Assembly: GCA_040772045.1 (NCBI GenBank)
Contig: JAXGYV010000002.1
Coordinates: forward strand, 214,407 to 278,406
Direction: 5' to 3'
Length of the DNA stretch: 64,000 bases
From: JAXGYV01 sp040772045
GTDB taxonomy: Bacteria; Actinomycetota; Thermoleophilia; UBA2241
The notes under the pieces are model-generated. The model searched no databases, was not told the origin of the DNA, and saw only the letters and a program-made list of their open reading frames with translations. This document shows positions 1-8,264 of the stretch, in pieces; within the stretch, counting starts at the first letter, position 1, and the number at the start of each line of letters is the position of its first letter. The position numbers and the translations under genes were made by a program.

Positions 1-1
1 G

Positions 2-562
2 AAACACGTCGCGCCGGTCCGCCGCAGTCTCGGCATAGCCACCACGTTCAACCTCATCGGCCCGCTCACCAACCCGGCCGGCGCCCGCCACCAACTCATC
101 GGCGTATCCGACCAGCGCTACGTCGACCGCATCGCCAAGGCAGTGCGACTCATGGGCTCGGCGCGCAACCTCGTCGTCCATAGCAGCGACGGCCTCGACG
201 AAATCTCTACAACTGGCGTTACACTAGTAGTCGAGGTGTTTTCATCGGCCAGCGACGACGTGCGCTACGAGATCACACCGGAACAGTTCGGTTTTCAGCG
301 AGCCGAGCTGCAGGAGCTGCGTGGTGCAGACGCAACCTACAACGCAACACTGCTCCGCGAGACCATCGCCGGCGTGCCTGGGCCCAAACTCGACGTGGTC
401 CTGCTCAATGCCGGGGCCGCTCTCTACATCGCCGAGATCGCGGCGAGTATCGATGAGGGCGTCGAGCTGGCACGGGCGGCCGTACGGAGTGGGGCCGCCA
501 GCCAGAAGCTCGACGCCCTCATCGATACAACCCAACGTCTCAAAGCAGAGGTGGCAGCATGA
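2..562 (+). CDS. trpD: Anthranilate phosphoribosyltransferase, C-terminal part (5' end outside window)
   Basis: This is the 3' part of trpD, which transfers phosphoribose from PRPP to anthranilate in tryptophan synthesis. The reading frame is open from base 2, so the start lies upstream of the window. Visible family marks are the GPLTNPA segment near base 55 and the LDEIS segment near base 195, both typical of the C-terminal half of TrpD. The stop overlaps the start of trpC by four bases (ATGA), the usual coupled arrangement of trp operons. Only about 186 residues are present, so the PRPP-binding loop of the N-terminal half is not seen. Confidence 0.93.
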   Translation, partial: KHVAPVRRSLGIATTFNLIGPLTNPAGARHQLIGVSDQRYVDRIAKAVRLMGSARNLVVHSSDGLDEISTTGVTLVVEVFSSASDDVRYEITPEQFGFQRAELQELRGADATYNATLLRETIAGVPGPKLDVVLLNAGAALYIAEIAASIDEGVELARAAVRSGAASQKLDALIDTTQRLKAEVAA

Positions 563-1290
563 GTGAGGGACCAACTCCCAACTTCCTCACCGTCATGGTG
601 GGCGCCGCTCACGTGCGCGTAGCGTACGGCCGACGCGAACGGCCACTGCGCCGGCCGCCGTCGGCCGAGCCTGGCCGTCTGCGCGACGCCCTGCAGGCCG
701 CGGCCGACGGCGGCCACCTCGCCCTGATCGCCGAGGTCAAGCGCCGCTCGCCGAGCAAAGGCGACATCGCCCCCCATCTGGACGCGGTAACCCAGGCGCG
801 TGCCTACCAGAACGCCGGCGCCGACGCCATCTCCGTGCTCACCGAACCTACGCGATTCGGCGGCTCGCTGGACGATCTGCAAGCTGTCGCCGCCGGCGTG
901 ACCGTACCGGTGCTGCGCAAAGACTTCATCGTCGATCCCTACCAAATCTGGGAGGCGACACGAGCGGGCGCCGACGCCGTCTTGCTCATCGCCGCGATCC
1001 TCGACGCCGCCGCCCTGGGCGTACTGCTGGCCGAGTGCTGGGAGTGCGGCTTGGACGCGCTCGTCGAGATCCACACCCGCGACGAGCTCACCCGAGTGAT
1101 CGCCGCCAGAGCCAACCTGGTCGGCGTGAACAACCGTAATCTGAGCACGCTCGACGTCGACATGCACACGACCGAGGAGATCGGACCAGCCGTTCCCCGC
1201 GGCATCCTCTTCGTGAGCGAGAGCGGCATCGCCTCAATCGACGACGCCCGCCGCGCGGCCGCAGCCGGTGCCAGCGCGCTGCTGGTCGGG
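559..1290 (+). CDS. trpC: Indole-3-glycerol phosphate synthase, 3' end lost at a poly-G/poly-C junction
   Basis: TrpC closes the indole ring from CdRP in tryptophan synthesis. The barrel motifs are all present in order: EVKRRSPSKG, LRKDFI, VNNRNL and VSESGI. The start ATG at 559 overlaps the trpD stop. The protein reads normally to GASALLVG, where family members continue for roughly 20-25 more residues. Here the frame instead enters a run of G then C (1288-1333) and then unrelated sequence up to a stop at 1437. I take the coding part to end at the junction. The loss is more likely an assembly fault than a real mutation. Confidence 0.9.
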
Positions 1291-1333
1291 GGGGGGGGGG
1301 GGGGGCGGGGGGCCCCCCCCCCCCCCCGCCCCC
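1288..1333. other. Poly-G / poly-C junction, probable assembly artefact
   Basis: Eighteen G (1288-1305), one C, six G, then fifteen C (1313-1327), one G and five C. The tract is nearly self-complementary. A G run followed directly by a C run is what results when two contig ends carrying artefactual poly-G read tails are joined head to head. It cuts trpC before its end, and the next gene lies on the opposite strand. Confidence 0.75.
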
Positions 1334-1370
1334 AGCACGACGTCGGAGGATCCTCCGGGTGCCTGTGTGG

Positions 1371-2297
1371 TCAGGCTGGCCAGGTGGTGCGGTGGATCTC
1401 CATCACTTGCTTGAGGAGCTGTACCGCCTCGTCGTGAGGCCGCTGGAACGAGTTGCGGCCGATGATGGTACCGAAGCCTCCGCCCAGCGCCGTCTGGCGG
1501 TTCTCCTCCAAGACGGCCTCCGTGCCCTTCGCCTCGCCGCCGGAGAAGATGACGATGCGGTGGCCGTTGAAGGCGCCCTGGATTACGTGGCGCACGCGAT
1601 CGGCGAGGGTGTCGAGGGAGACGGCGCCCTTCTCGAGGCAGCTCTTGGCGGAGCTGTTCTCTACGTGTGCCGTGGGTGGCTTGATCTTGATGACGTTAGC
1701 TCCCAGCTGGGCCGCTATCTGTGCGGCGTAGGCGACCACGTCCACGGCGGTCTCGCCGGATTTGGAGAGCCCGGAGCCGCGCGGATACGACCAGACTACC
1801 ACCGCCAGGCCGGCGGCCTTAGCCTCGGCGGTCAGCTCGCGGAGCTCCTCGTACATCGTGTTACGCTCGGCCGAGCCTGGGTAGATGGTGAAACCGACCG
1901 CGACACAGCCTAGCCTCAGGGCGTCGTCTACGGTTGCGGTGACCGCGGGACAGGGGTCGTCGCCAGAGTAGAGGGAGTCGGAGTTATTCGCCTTGAGGAT
2001 CAGCGGAATCTGCCCGGCGTAGTCGGCAGCTCCGGCCTCGATGAAGCCCAGCGGAGCGGCGTAGGCATTGCAGCCGGCATCGATGGCGAGCTGGAAGTGG
2101 TAGCGGGGGTCATAGGCGGGCGGGTTGGGGGCGAAGCTGCGGGCGGGACCATGCTCGAAGCCCTGGTCTACGGGCAGAATGACCATCTTGCCACTCCCAC
2201 CGAGCGTGCCGTGCATGAGCATACGGTAGAGGCTGGCTTGCACGCCGGGGTTCTCGGAACGATACCAGGAGAGAATCTCGCGCACCCTGTCAGTCAT
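1371..2297 (-). CDS. fbaB: Class I fructose-bisphosphate aldolase, DhnA/FbaB type
   Basis: The protein should cleave or form fructose 1,6-bisphosphate through a Schiff-base lysine, in glycolysis and gluconeogenesis in the cytoplasm. It matches the FbaB/DhnA family along its length: ILPVDQGFEHG near residue 50, AIDAGCNAYA, VGFTIYPGS, and NVIKIKPP, where the lysine sits at the position of the catalytic lysine in E. coli FbaB (IIKQK type). The start at 2297 was chosen over an open frame to 2378 because a GGAGG lies about seven bases upstream and the family begins here. It is transcribed alone, with the MMPL gene next on the same strand about 160 bases upstream. Confidence 0.9.
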   Translation of the reverse strand: MTDRVREILSWYRSENPGVQASLYRMLMHGTLGGSGKMVILPVDQGFEHGPARSFAPNPPAYDPRYHFQLAIDAGCNAYAAPLGFIEAGAADYAGQIPLILKANNSDSLYSGDDPCPAVTATVDDALRLGCVAVGFTIYPGSAERNTMYEELRELTAEAKAAGLAVVVWSYPRGSGLSKSGETAVDVVAYAAQIAAQLGANVIKIKPPTAHVENSSAKSCLEKGAVSLDTLADRVRHVIQGAFNGHRIVIFSGGEAKGTEAVLEENRQTALGGGFGTIIGRNSFQRPHDEAVQLLKQVMEIHRTTWPA

Positions 2298-2456
2298 GTG
2301 GCTCCTCCGAGGTCTTGGTGATGGATGTTCATCATGGTAGCTGTGCTCTCGCCTCTCGCAGGCGCGTGGACCTTCCAAGTGTACCCCGAACCGCCGCTCA
2401 TCATCGGTGTGGGGCGGTGGCGCGGCCGTGAGACGAGAGCTCGGGCTGGCGACGAC

Positions 2457-4730
2457 CTACTCTTCGCCGAGGTCGGGGAGGCGATGGTTGAGGCGTCCTG
2501 GGAGCCACCAGCTCCAGCGTCCCGCGAGGCGCATGATGGCCGGGACGAGCATCATGCGCACAAACAACGCATCGAGTGCGATGGCGAAGGCGATCCCGAT
2601 GCCAAGGGTCTTGGTCATGCTGATGCTCGTGAACGCGAACGAGCCGGCAACGACTACCACCAGCGCCGCTGCGCTCACGATGACCCTGCCGCTGCACGTG
2701 AGGCCGGCGGCGACGCTCTGGTGTGAGTTGTGCGTGCGGCGCCAGCACTCGTGCATGCGCGCCAGCAAGAATACCTCGTAGTCCATGCTCACGCCGTACA
2801 AGGTGCAGAAGATGATGATGGGCATGATCGCGTCTACGGCGCCGCTGCTGGTGAATCGCAGCACGCGTTCGAAGTGCCCGTCCTGGAATATGTAGACGAT
2901 AGTCCCCCAAGCCATGAGGATGGTGAACGTGTTCACCACGATCGCCTTCAGAGGTACCACGAGGCTGTGCGTGAGGAGCACCAAGATGACGAAGGTGGCG
3001 ATGATGATAGAGGCCGCGACCCAGGGGAAGCGGCCGGTAAGGCCGTCGTAGAAATCGAGGCGCGCGGCCGACTCGCCGGCGATGCTGAGGGTCATGCCAT
3101 CCGGCGGTGTGAGCCGGCGCAGCCGTTCGACCAGGTCGGACGCTGTCGCGGAGCTCGGGTCGGCCTTGGGCGCCACCCGGTACACTACGATGCCGGGTGC
3201 GGTCGTGGCCTTAGCCAGTTGCTGGAGCCCGGCGATCTGCTCGGCGCTGATCTCTCGGGAGCCGATCCGCACGGCCTCGCCGGTCTCGAGGGCCGGCTTG
3301 ACCGCCTGCCAGAAAAAGACCAGAGCCAACGGTGAGTCGACGTGCGGCAGGTTGGCGACGCTGGTCACCGAGCGCACGTCCTGTTGGCTGGCGAGCAGGC
3401 GTCCAAAGTTGGCAAGAGCGGGCAGCCGTGAGGCCGCCAGGGGATCCGGATCGCCATCCCAGGACAGGGCTACATTGATGGGCGTCAGCTCTCCCATATC
3501 GAACTCGCGTGTGAGGACCTCGTATCCCTGCCGGGACTCGGCCTCTGACGGAAGCACGGCCGCGGTGGGCATCTGGGTAGTCATGCGCAGCACGGGTGCC
3601 GCGAAGGCGCCGATCACGAGCAGGCTGATGGCTAGAGCGGCCACTGGCCAGCGGAGCACCCATCGCGACCACCAGCCCCAGAAACGCGAGGTTCCCGTGG
3701 GGACACGGAGGATCCGCCAGGAGTTCACCCTCCCTCCGAGGGTCGCGAGCAGCGCCGGCAGGACGGTGATGGCCGCTAATACCGATACGGCTACCACTAA
3801 CGCGCCGGCGATGCCGATGCTGCGCAGAGCGGAGAAGGGGAAGAAGACGAGGCCGAGGATGCCGATAGCCACCGCCAGACCGCTGAAGAACACGGAGCGG
3901 CCAGCATGGCCGACGGTGATTTCCACCGCCTCCGCTACGGATGCGCCGGCGGCGAGCTCCTCGCGAAAACGGGCGACCATGAACAGGGCGTAGTCGATGC
4001 CCACCGCTAAGCCGAGGAGGCTGGCCACGTTCATGGCGAAGATGGAGACGTCGGCCACCTGACCCAGGACGAACAGGATTCCCAGAGTCACCGTAACGGC
4101 CATCCCGCCAGCCACCACGGGCAGCATGGCCGCCGCTACCGTGCCGAACACCAGGAGCAGCGCCAGGAGCGCGATGGGGATGGCGTAGGACTCCGCGACG
4201 CGAAGGTCGCGGAGAGAGAGCCGCACGATGTCGGCGTTGACCGCCGGTGAACCGGTGACGTAGGCGGTGAGCGCCGTGGGCTGCAGTGACTGGCGGATGC
4301 GCTCGGTGAGTCGCTGAACCCGTTGCTCGTCGGCGGCGAACACGAGCACCGCCACCGAAGTCCGGCCGTCGCGAGAGACAAAAGCCGTCTGCCCGGTGGA
4401 GGCGTACGTGTGAATCTCCACCAGCCCGGGGAGCGACCCTGGGTGCAGCTTGCCCATGGCCTTCTCTTGCGCGGCCTGAAAGCGCTTGTCGGTAGCTTGG
4501 AGGTTGGGACTGGTGAAGACCACCTCGACCATAGTGAAGCCAGTACCCAAACGCTCCTTGATCAGCGTGGCGGCGCGCTGGGAGGGAGAGGTGGGGTTGT
4601 CGAAGCCTCCGCCTTTGAGTGTATCGCCGAGGAACGGGATGGCGGCGATGCCGAGGAGAAAGAGCGCCGACCACACGGCTAAGACGAGCCAGCGGTGGCG
4701 AAAGACGCTTCTGCCGAGAGCGGCAAACAC
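2457..4730 (-). CDS. MMPL-family (RND superfamily) membrane exporter
   Basis: A 757-residue polytopic inner-membrane protein of the MMPL/RND superfamily, which exports lipids, drugs or other hydrophobic compounds using the proton gradient. The N-terminal segment is followed by one transmembrane helix, a large extracytoplasmic domain, a cluster of helices around residues 175-370 with the characteristic GLAVGIDYALFMVARFREE, and a second half with the same layout and the motif GVSMDYEVFLLARMHE. It starts with GTG. The start lies three bases after the stop of a tetR gene, so the pair forms an operon and the substrate is probably the regulator's ligand. The substrate itself cannot be told from sequence. 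Confidence 0.9.
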   Translation of the reverse strand: MFAALGRSVFRHRWLVLAVWSALFLLGIAAIPFLGDTLKGGGFDNPTSPSQRAATLIKERLGTGFTMVEVVFTSPNLQATDKRFQAAQEKAMGKLHPGSLPGLVEIHTYASTGQTAFVSRDGRTSVAVLVFAADEQRVQRLTERIRQSLQPTALTAYVTGSPAVNADIVRLSLRDLRVAESYAIPIALLALLLVFGTVAAAMLPVVAGGMAVTVTLGILFVLGQVADVSIFAMNVASLLGLAVGIDYALFMVARFREELAAGASVAEAVEITVGHAGRSVFFSGLAVAIGILGLVFFPFSALRSIGIAGALVVAVSVLAAITVLPALLATLGGRVNSWRILRVPTGTSRFWGWWSRWVLRWPVAALAISLLVIGAFAAPVLRMTTQMPTAAVLPSEAESRQGYEVLTREFDMGELTPINVALSWDGDPDPLAASRLPALANFGRLLASQQDVRSVTSVANLPHVDSPLALVFFWQAVKPALETGEAVRIGSREISAEQIAGLQQLAKATTAPGIVVYRVAPKADPSSATASDLVERLRRLTPPDGMTLSIAGESAARLDFYDGLTGRFPWVAASIIIATFVILVLLTHSLVVPLKAIVVNTFTILMAWGTIVYIFQDGHFERVLRFTSSGAVDAIMPIIIFCTLYGVSMDYEVFLLARMHECWRRTHNSHQSVAAGLTCSGRVIVSAAALVVVVAGSFAFTSISMTKTLGIGIAFAIALDALFVRMMLVPAIMRLAGRWSWWLPGRLNHRLPDLGEE

Positions 4731-4733
4731 GGG

Positions 4734-5408
4734 CTAAGCCTGTTTCGGCGGGCGGAGCGCGGCGATGTAGTCCTCGATGACGCCGCGCGGGTCGCGCCCG
4801 ATCTGATCGCTGACTGGTCCGAGGGATACGGTGGCGAGGGCCGTCATGCCGTGGACTAAGGCCCACATGCCGAACGCGGTTCGTGCGAGCTGAGGTTCGT
4901 CGAGAGGCCGGAACAAGCCGCTCGCGATACCCTCGCGTAGGGTCTCGCTGAGCAAACGGGCTGCCGCCAGACCGATGGATACATCCGCGCTGACCGCGGG
5001 GTCGTCGGCGTACGGACTGAGGATGCAGAGGAGGTCGGCCGGGTTCTCCTCGGCGAAGCTCATGTAGGCCATGCCCAGTTGTACCAGCCGCTCGTCGGGC
5101 GGAAGGCCGTTGGGCACTGCATCCAGGTAGGTCGAGAGCAGGCGGAAGGACTCGGTTGTGAGGGCGTCGATGATCTCGTCGCGGCCGGAGAAATAGGTGT
5201 ACAGCGCTGCGGGACTGAATTGGGCGCGCCGCGCGACCTCGCGCAGCGAGAGGCGAGCGGCGCCCACCTCGAGCATAACCGCGCGTGCGGCCGCGAGGAT
5301 CTCACTGCGCGTCTGGTCGAAGCGCCGCTCGCGTCGCTCGCGGCTCGCGGCGGCGCTACCTTCGGCGCGTTGTCGCGTATCTCGAACAGTGTTCTCTGAA
5401 TCGAACAT
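4734..5408 (-). CDS. TetR-family transcriptional regulator of the MMPL exporter
   Basis: A 224-residue repressor of the TetR family. The N-terminal helix-turn-helix (about residues 33-80) reads ILAAARAVMLEVGAARLS and FSPAALYTYFSGRDE, both typical. The C-terminal ligand domain is helical and similar to the WHG/TetR_C group. It is followed after three bases by the MMPL gene, so it probably controls its own operon. Two identical-form palindromes overlap the start codon (see the operator feature). No clear ribosome site precedes the ATG at 5408, and no later in-frame start precedes the helix-turn-helix, so translation may be leaderless or weak. Confidence 0.9.
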   Translation of the reverse strand: MFDSENTVRDTRQRAEGSAAASRERRERRFDQTRSEILAAARAVMLEVGAARLSLREVARRAQFSPAALYTYFSGRDEIIDALTTESFRLLSTYLDAVPNGLPPDERLVQLGMAYMSFAEENPADLLCILSPYADDPAVSADVSIGLAAARLLSETLREGIASGLFRPLDEPQLARTAFGMWALVHGMTALATVSLGPVSDQIGRDPRGVIEDYIAALRPPKQA

Positions 5409-5421
5409 TGTTCACATTGTG
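5384..5421. promoter_or_regulatory. Tandem palindromic operators at the tetR start
   Basis: Two 11-base palindromes of one form lie 19 bases apart centre to centre: GAACAGTGTTC at 5384-5394 and GAACATTGTTC at 5403-5413. A third overlapping palindrome, CACATTGTG, covers 5413-5421. The second overlaps the tetR start codon and the first is inside its coding region. TetR proteins commonly bind such sites near their own promoter, so autoregulation is the likely role; this is inference. Confidence 0.6.
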
Positions 5422-5601
5422 CGTGAGGCATGGCTCCGCGTCAAGAGGGGAGGGTGTCGTAGTGGAGAGATGGCGCCGCGGTGCTCCTGTACAGTGGCAT
5501 CGGGTGCTGGCGTGGTCGGCGGCGCGTGGAGCGGCTGTGGTATATGTGCCGGCCCGCCCTCATCCTGCCGGCGCGCCGGTCGTGCTAAGGGTAAGGGGGT
5601 C

Positions 5602-5647
5602 AAAAGCGCGGCGCCCGCCCGTCCGCGAAAGGACGAGCGGGCGCCGC
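5602..5647 (-). terminator. Intrinsic terminator of the cold-shock gene
   Basis: A GC-rich stem (5608-5618 pairing with 5637-5647, with extra pairs inside) is followed on the minus strand by TTTT at 5605-5602. It begins 20 bases past the cold-shock gene stop. Confidence 0.6.
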
Positions 5648-5667
5648 GGGCCAGCTTGAGTTGTGCG

Positions 5668-5865
5668 TCAGACGGGCCGAACGTTCACGGCCTGCGGGCC
5701 CTTGCGGCCCTCCTGCACCTCGAACTCGACGAGCTGGTCTTCAGCCAAGCTCGCCGTTCCGGGTGCCAGGCCGGTGATGTGGACGAACACGTCCTTCTCA
5801 CCCTCCTGGGCGATGAACCCGTAGCCCTTCTGCTGGGAGAACCACTTGACCTTACCTTGCGCCAC
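5668..5865 (-). CDS. Cold-shock domain protein (CspA family)
   Basis: A 65-residue single-domain protein that binds single-stranded RNA or DNA and acts as an RNA chaperone. It has both RNA-binding motifs, KGYGFI and VFVHI, in the normal positions and the usual full length for the family. The start is a GTG at 5865 with AAGGAG six bases upstream; a longer open frame reaches 6156 but has no family homology. A terminator follows directly. Cold-shock genes often have long regulated leaders, and the 500 bases upstream are empty, but no leader element could be recognised. Confidence 0.95.
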   Translation of the reverse strand: MAQGKVKWFSQQKGYGFIAQEGEKDVFVHITGLAPGTASLAEDQLVEFEVQEGRKGPQAVNVRPV

Positions 5866-6371
5866 TCTCACTCCTTGCGCTTGAACGTGGCCGCTGCTGT
5901 CGGAGGTGAAAGCAGCACCTGCACGCTCATGGACTGGGCCGCCGACGGGTGAGCGACACGCCGACGCAACCGATACTTTACGGCACAACGTGATGAAGGA
6001 AAACCGCAGCGCACAGGGCGCGTTGCATGGGAGGAAGCAGGGTATGGAGGGAGTTGATCGAGGGGGTATCGCAGAAGGGGAGTGGCAGTCTCGCCTGGCG
6101 CGAGCAGAGTGGCCGAATACGACACAAAATTGGGGATTGCCGTCGTGAACGGTCAAATGTATCCTACTTCTATTCGGAGGGTGTCACGGCACGCTCTGCC
6201 CTCCGAGCCCTTGCGACGAGCGCGCCTCTGAAGTGGAGGTGATAGTCGGCCTATCTGGTGGCTTCGAGGGGGGCGAGGGGGGTGGACACCGCGCCTCTGC
6301 TATCCGGACATCCGCGCTCTGTTATCGTGAGTACTGCGGTGCGGGGCGCAACGTCGAAGGAGCACTCACTC
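5866..6371. other. Intergenic region between divergent csp and aminotransferase genes
   Basis: About 500 bases with no gene I can support. It should hold both divergent promoters and possibly the cold-shock leader. Short open frames here lack family features and ribosome sites. Confidence 0.5.
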
Positions 6372-7757
6372 ATGGCAGAGACCAAGGCAGTCATCGACCG
6401 CAGACGCATCGCGGAACTCATGGAGCGTGAGGAGAAGCGGCTCGAGGAATCCACGCCGAAGTCGTTCGAACTCTACAAGCGCGCTATCCGGACCATGCCC
6501 ATGGGTGTGGCCTCCACGTATCATGCGCGCGATCCCTATCCCGTGTACTACACGCACGGTAAAGGTTCCAAGGTCTACACCGTAGATGGGCAAGAGATCA
6601 GCGACTTCCACAATGGGTATGGGTGCATGGTACAGGGACACGCGCACCCCGCTATCATCGAGGCGATCAAGGCACGCTGCGACCTGGCTACTCAGTTCGG
6701 TCTGCCAACCGAGGACTCGGTGATCGTAGCCGAGCACCTTGCGAGGAATTTCCAGCAGCCGAAGTGGCGTTTTGTGAACTCTGGCTCGGAAGCCACGATG
6801 GACTCCATCCGCATCGCCCGCGCGTACACGGGCAACGAGACCGTCATGAAGATCTTCGGGTCGTACCACGGGCACCACGATTACGTGATGGTCTCCATCG
6901 GCGCTGTCGACTACGGCAAGATCGGCTCTCGTGACCACTACGCCTCGCTTCCTTACGGGAGTGGCATTCCCCAGAAAGTGGTGGACATGACCATTCCGGT
7001 TCCCTTCAACGACGCGCCCATGATGGAGGCGCGTATCGAGCAACTCATCGCCGAAGGCCGTAAGCCGGCGTGCGTGATCATGGAACCGGCGATGATGAAT
7101 CTCGGGGTGGTGCTTCCCGAGCCTGGCTACCTCGACGCCGTGCGCGAGATAACCAGAAAGCACGGTATCGTGCTCATCTTCGACGAGGTCAAAGTGGGCA
7201 TCTGCACGGCGCCGGGCGGCGCCGTCGACCGCTTCGGCGTCAAGCCGGACATCGTCTGTCTGGCCAAGGCGCTTGGCGGAGGGCTGCCCTGCGGCGCCAT
7301 CGGCGGCTCGGACGAGGTCATGGAAGTGGTCAACAACGGCAGCGTCTATCAAGTGGGCACCTACGCCGGTAACCCGCTCTCCATGGTGGCCGCGCGTGCC
7401 AGCATCGAGAAGGTCATGACCCCCGCGGCGTACGAACACCTTGACTACCTCAACAATCGTCTCACCACCGAGTGCGATGCCGTCGCCGCCAAGTACAACT
7501 TCCCGGCCTACACCGTGGGCATTCGTTCCAAAGGCTGCGTGAACTTCGCCAGCGACAAGATCATCGACTACGAGTCCTTCATCAAGTATCAGGACCACGA
7601 GCTCGTGGCACTCGCCTGGCTCTACAACTTCAATCGCGGCGTGATCATCGCTCCCGGACGCGAGGAGGAGTGGACGCTGTCCGTGCAGCACACCGACGAA
7701 GACATCGATCGCTACGTCGCGGCCTACGAAGACCTTGTGAGAGACGTTACCGCCTAG
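6372..7757 (+). CDS. Class III PLP aminotransferase, glutamate-1-semialdehyde aminomutase-like
   Basis: A 461-residue PLP enzyme of aminotransferase class III, closest in motif pattern to glutamate-1-semialdehyde 2,1-aminomutase. Visible are NSGSEATMDSIRIARAY, GSYHGHHD, IFDEVKVG (the Asp that contacts the PLP nitrogen) and LAKALGGG, which holds the lysine for the internal aldimine. The start at 6372 has GAAGGAG upstream; an earlier in-frame start at 6258 has none. No tetrapyrrole genes are nearby, and true aminomutases have a KIIGGG lysine loop, so another amino substrate is possible. It stands alone and is followed by a strong hairpin. Confidence 0.85.
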   Translation: MAETKAVIDRRRIAELMEREEKRLEESTPKSFELYKRAIRTMPMGVASTYHARDPYPVYYTHGKGSKVYTVDGQEISDFHNGYGCMVQGHAHPAIIEAIKARCDLATQFGLPTEDSVIVAEHLARNFQQPKWRFVNSGSEATMDSIRIARAYTGNETVMKIFGSYHGHHDYVMVSIGAVDYGKIGSRDHYASLPYGSGIPQKVVDMTIPVPFNDAPMMEARIEQLIAEGRKPACVIMEPAMMNLGVVLPEPGYLDAVREITRKHGIVLIFDEVKVGICTAPGGAVDRFGVKPDIVCLAKALGGGLPCGAIGGSDEVMEVVNNGSVYQVGTYAGNPLSMVAARASIEKVMTPAAYEHLDYLNNRLTTECDAVAAKYNFPAYTVGIRSKGCVNFASDKIIDYESFIKYQDHELVALAWLYNFNRGVIIAPGREEEWTLSVQHTDEDIDRYVAAYEDLVRDVTA

Positions 7758-7778
7758 CGTTGGCTCTCACGAGGCGGC

Positions 7779-7823
7779 ACACGATGAGGCGGGCGACCTT
7801 GCTGGTCACCCGCCTCATCGTGT
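7779..7823. terminator. Strong hairpin downstream of the aminotransferase
   Basis: A 20-base stem (7779-7798 with 7804-7823, one mismatch) around a five-base loop. It lies 21 bases after the aminotransferase stop and before the end of a convergent gene. There is no U tract on either side, so it may act as a shared transcription barrier rather than a classic terminator. Confidence 0.5.
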
Positions 7824-7856
7824 ATGGACGAGTGCGCGGGTGGCATTGACCTTCGG

Positions 7857-8138
7857 CTAGGCCGCCGCCCGGGACAGCCCCGCGCAGAGGGCGCAGCGAC
7901 AGCCCTCGAAATGTTGCCAGCCGTACTCAATGCCTACGCTATTCGTGATCACGTAGGTATCGGGGAGGTGCGGCACCAGATCGGGGTGCGCGAGGTCTGT
8001 TTCGTGGGGCACTGAGTACACGCGGCCCTCGATGAAGACCAAGTGGTCGCCGAAGGCGCGGAAGACGGCGGGGAAATTGGCTGCTCTGACTTCGTCGAGC
8101 GTGAGCAAACGCGGTACCGCGCGGTGCATCCTGTCCAT
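7857..8138 (-). CDS. Small Cys-rich protein of unknown function
   Basis: A 93-residue protein that I do not recognise. It has a perfect AAGGAGG ribosome site before its ATG, so it is very likely expressed. The middle (FRAFGDHLVFIEGRVYSV and following) looks like a small mixed alpha/beta fold, and the C-terminus carries CRCALC, three cysteines within six residues, which could bind a metal or be redox active. It sits between the aminotransferase terminator and lhr, on the lhr strand, with about 125 bases between its start and the lhr stop. Confidence 0.7.
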   Translation of the reverse strand: MDRMHRAVPRLLTLDEVRAANFPAVFRAFGDHLVFIEGRVYSVPHETDLAHPDLVPHLPDTYVITNSVGIEYGWQHFEGCRCALCAGLSRAAA

Positions 8139-8264
8139 CGCACCCCTCCTTACACTGTCAGCAGACTACCACCCTTGTGTCCGTTTGCCAGTGTTGCCGG
8201 GATGGGCCACGTTGGCGCGAGTTGAGGGTCAGGCCGTGGCTCTTTCACGGGATCCGCGCAGGGT

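Noticed and set aside
3211..4866. Second gene overlapping the MMPL exporter
   Set aside because: The overlapping frame is Arg/Pro-rich and lacks membrane segments; it is a shadow.
6372..7757. hemL (glutamate-1-semialdehyde aminomutase) by name
   Set aside because: The lysine loop differs from the usual KIIGGG and no haem genes are close, so only the family is assigned.
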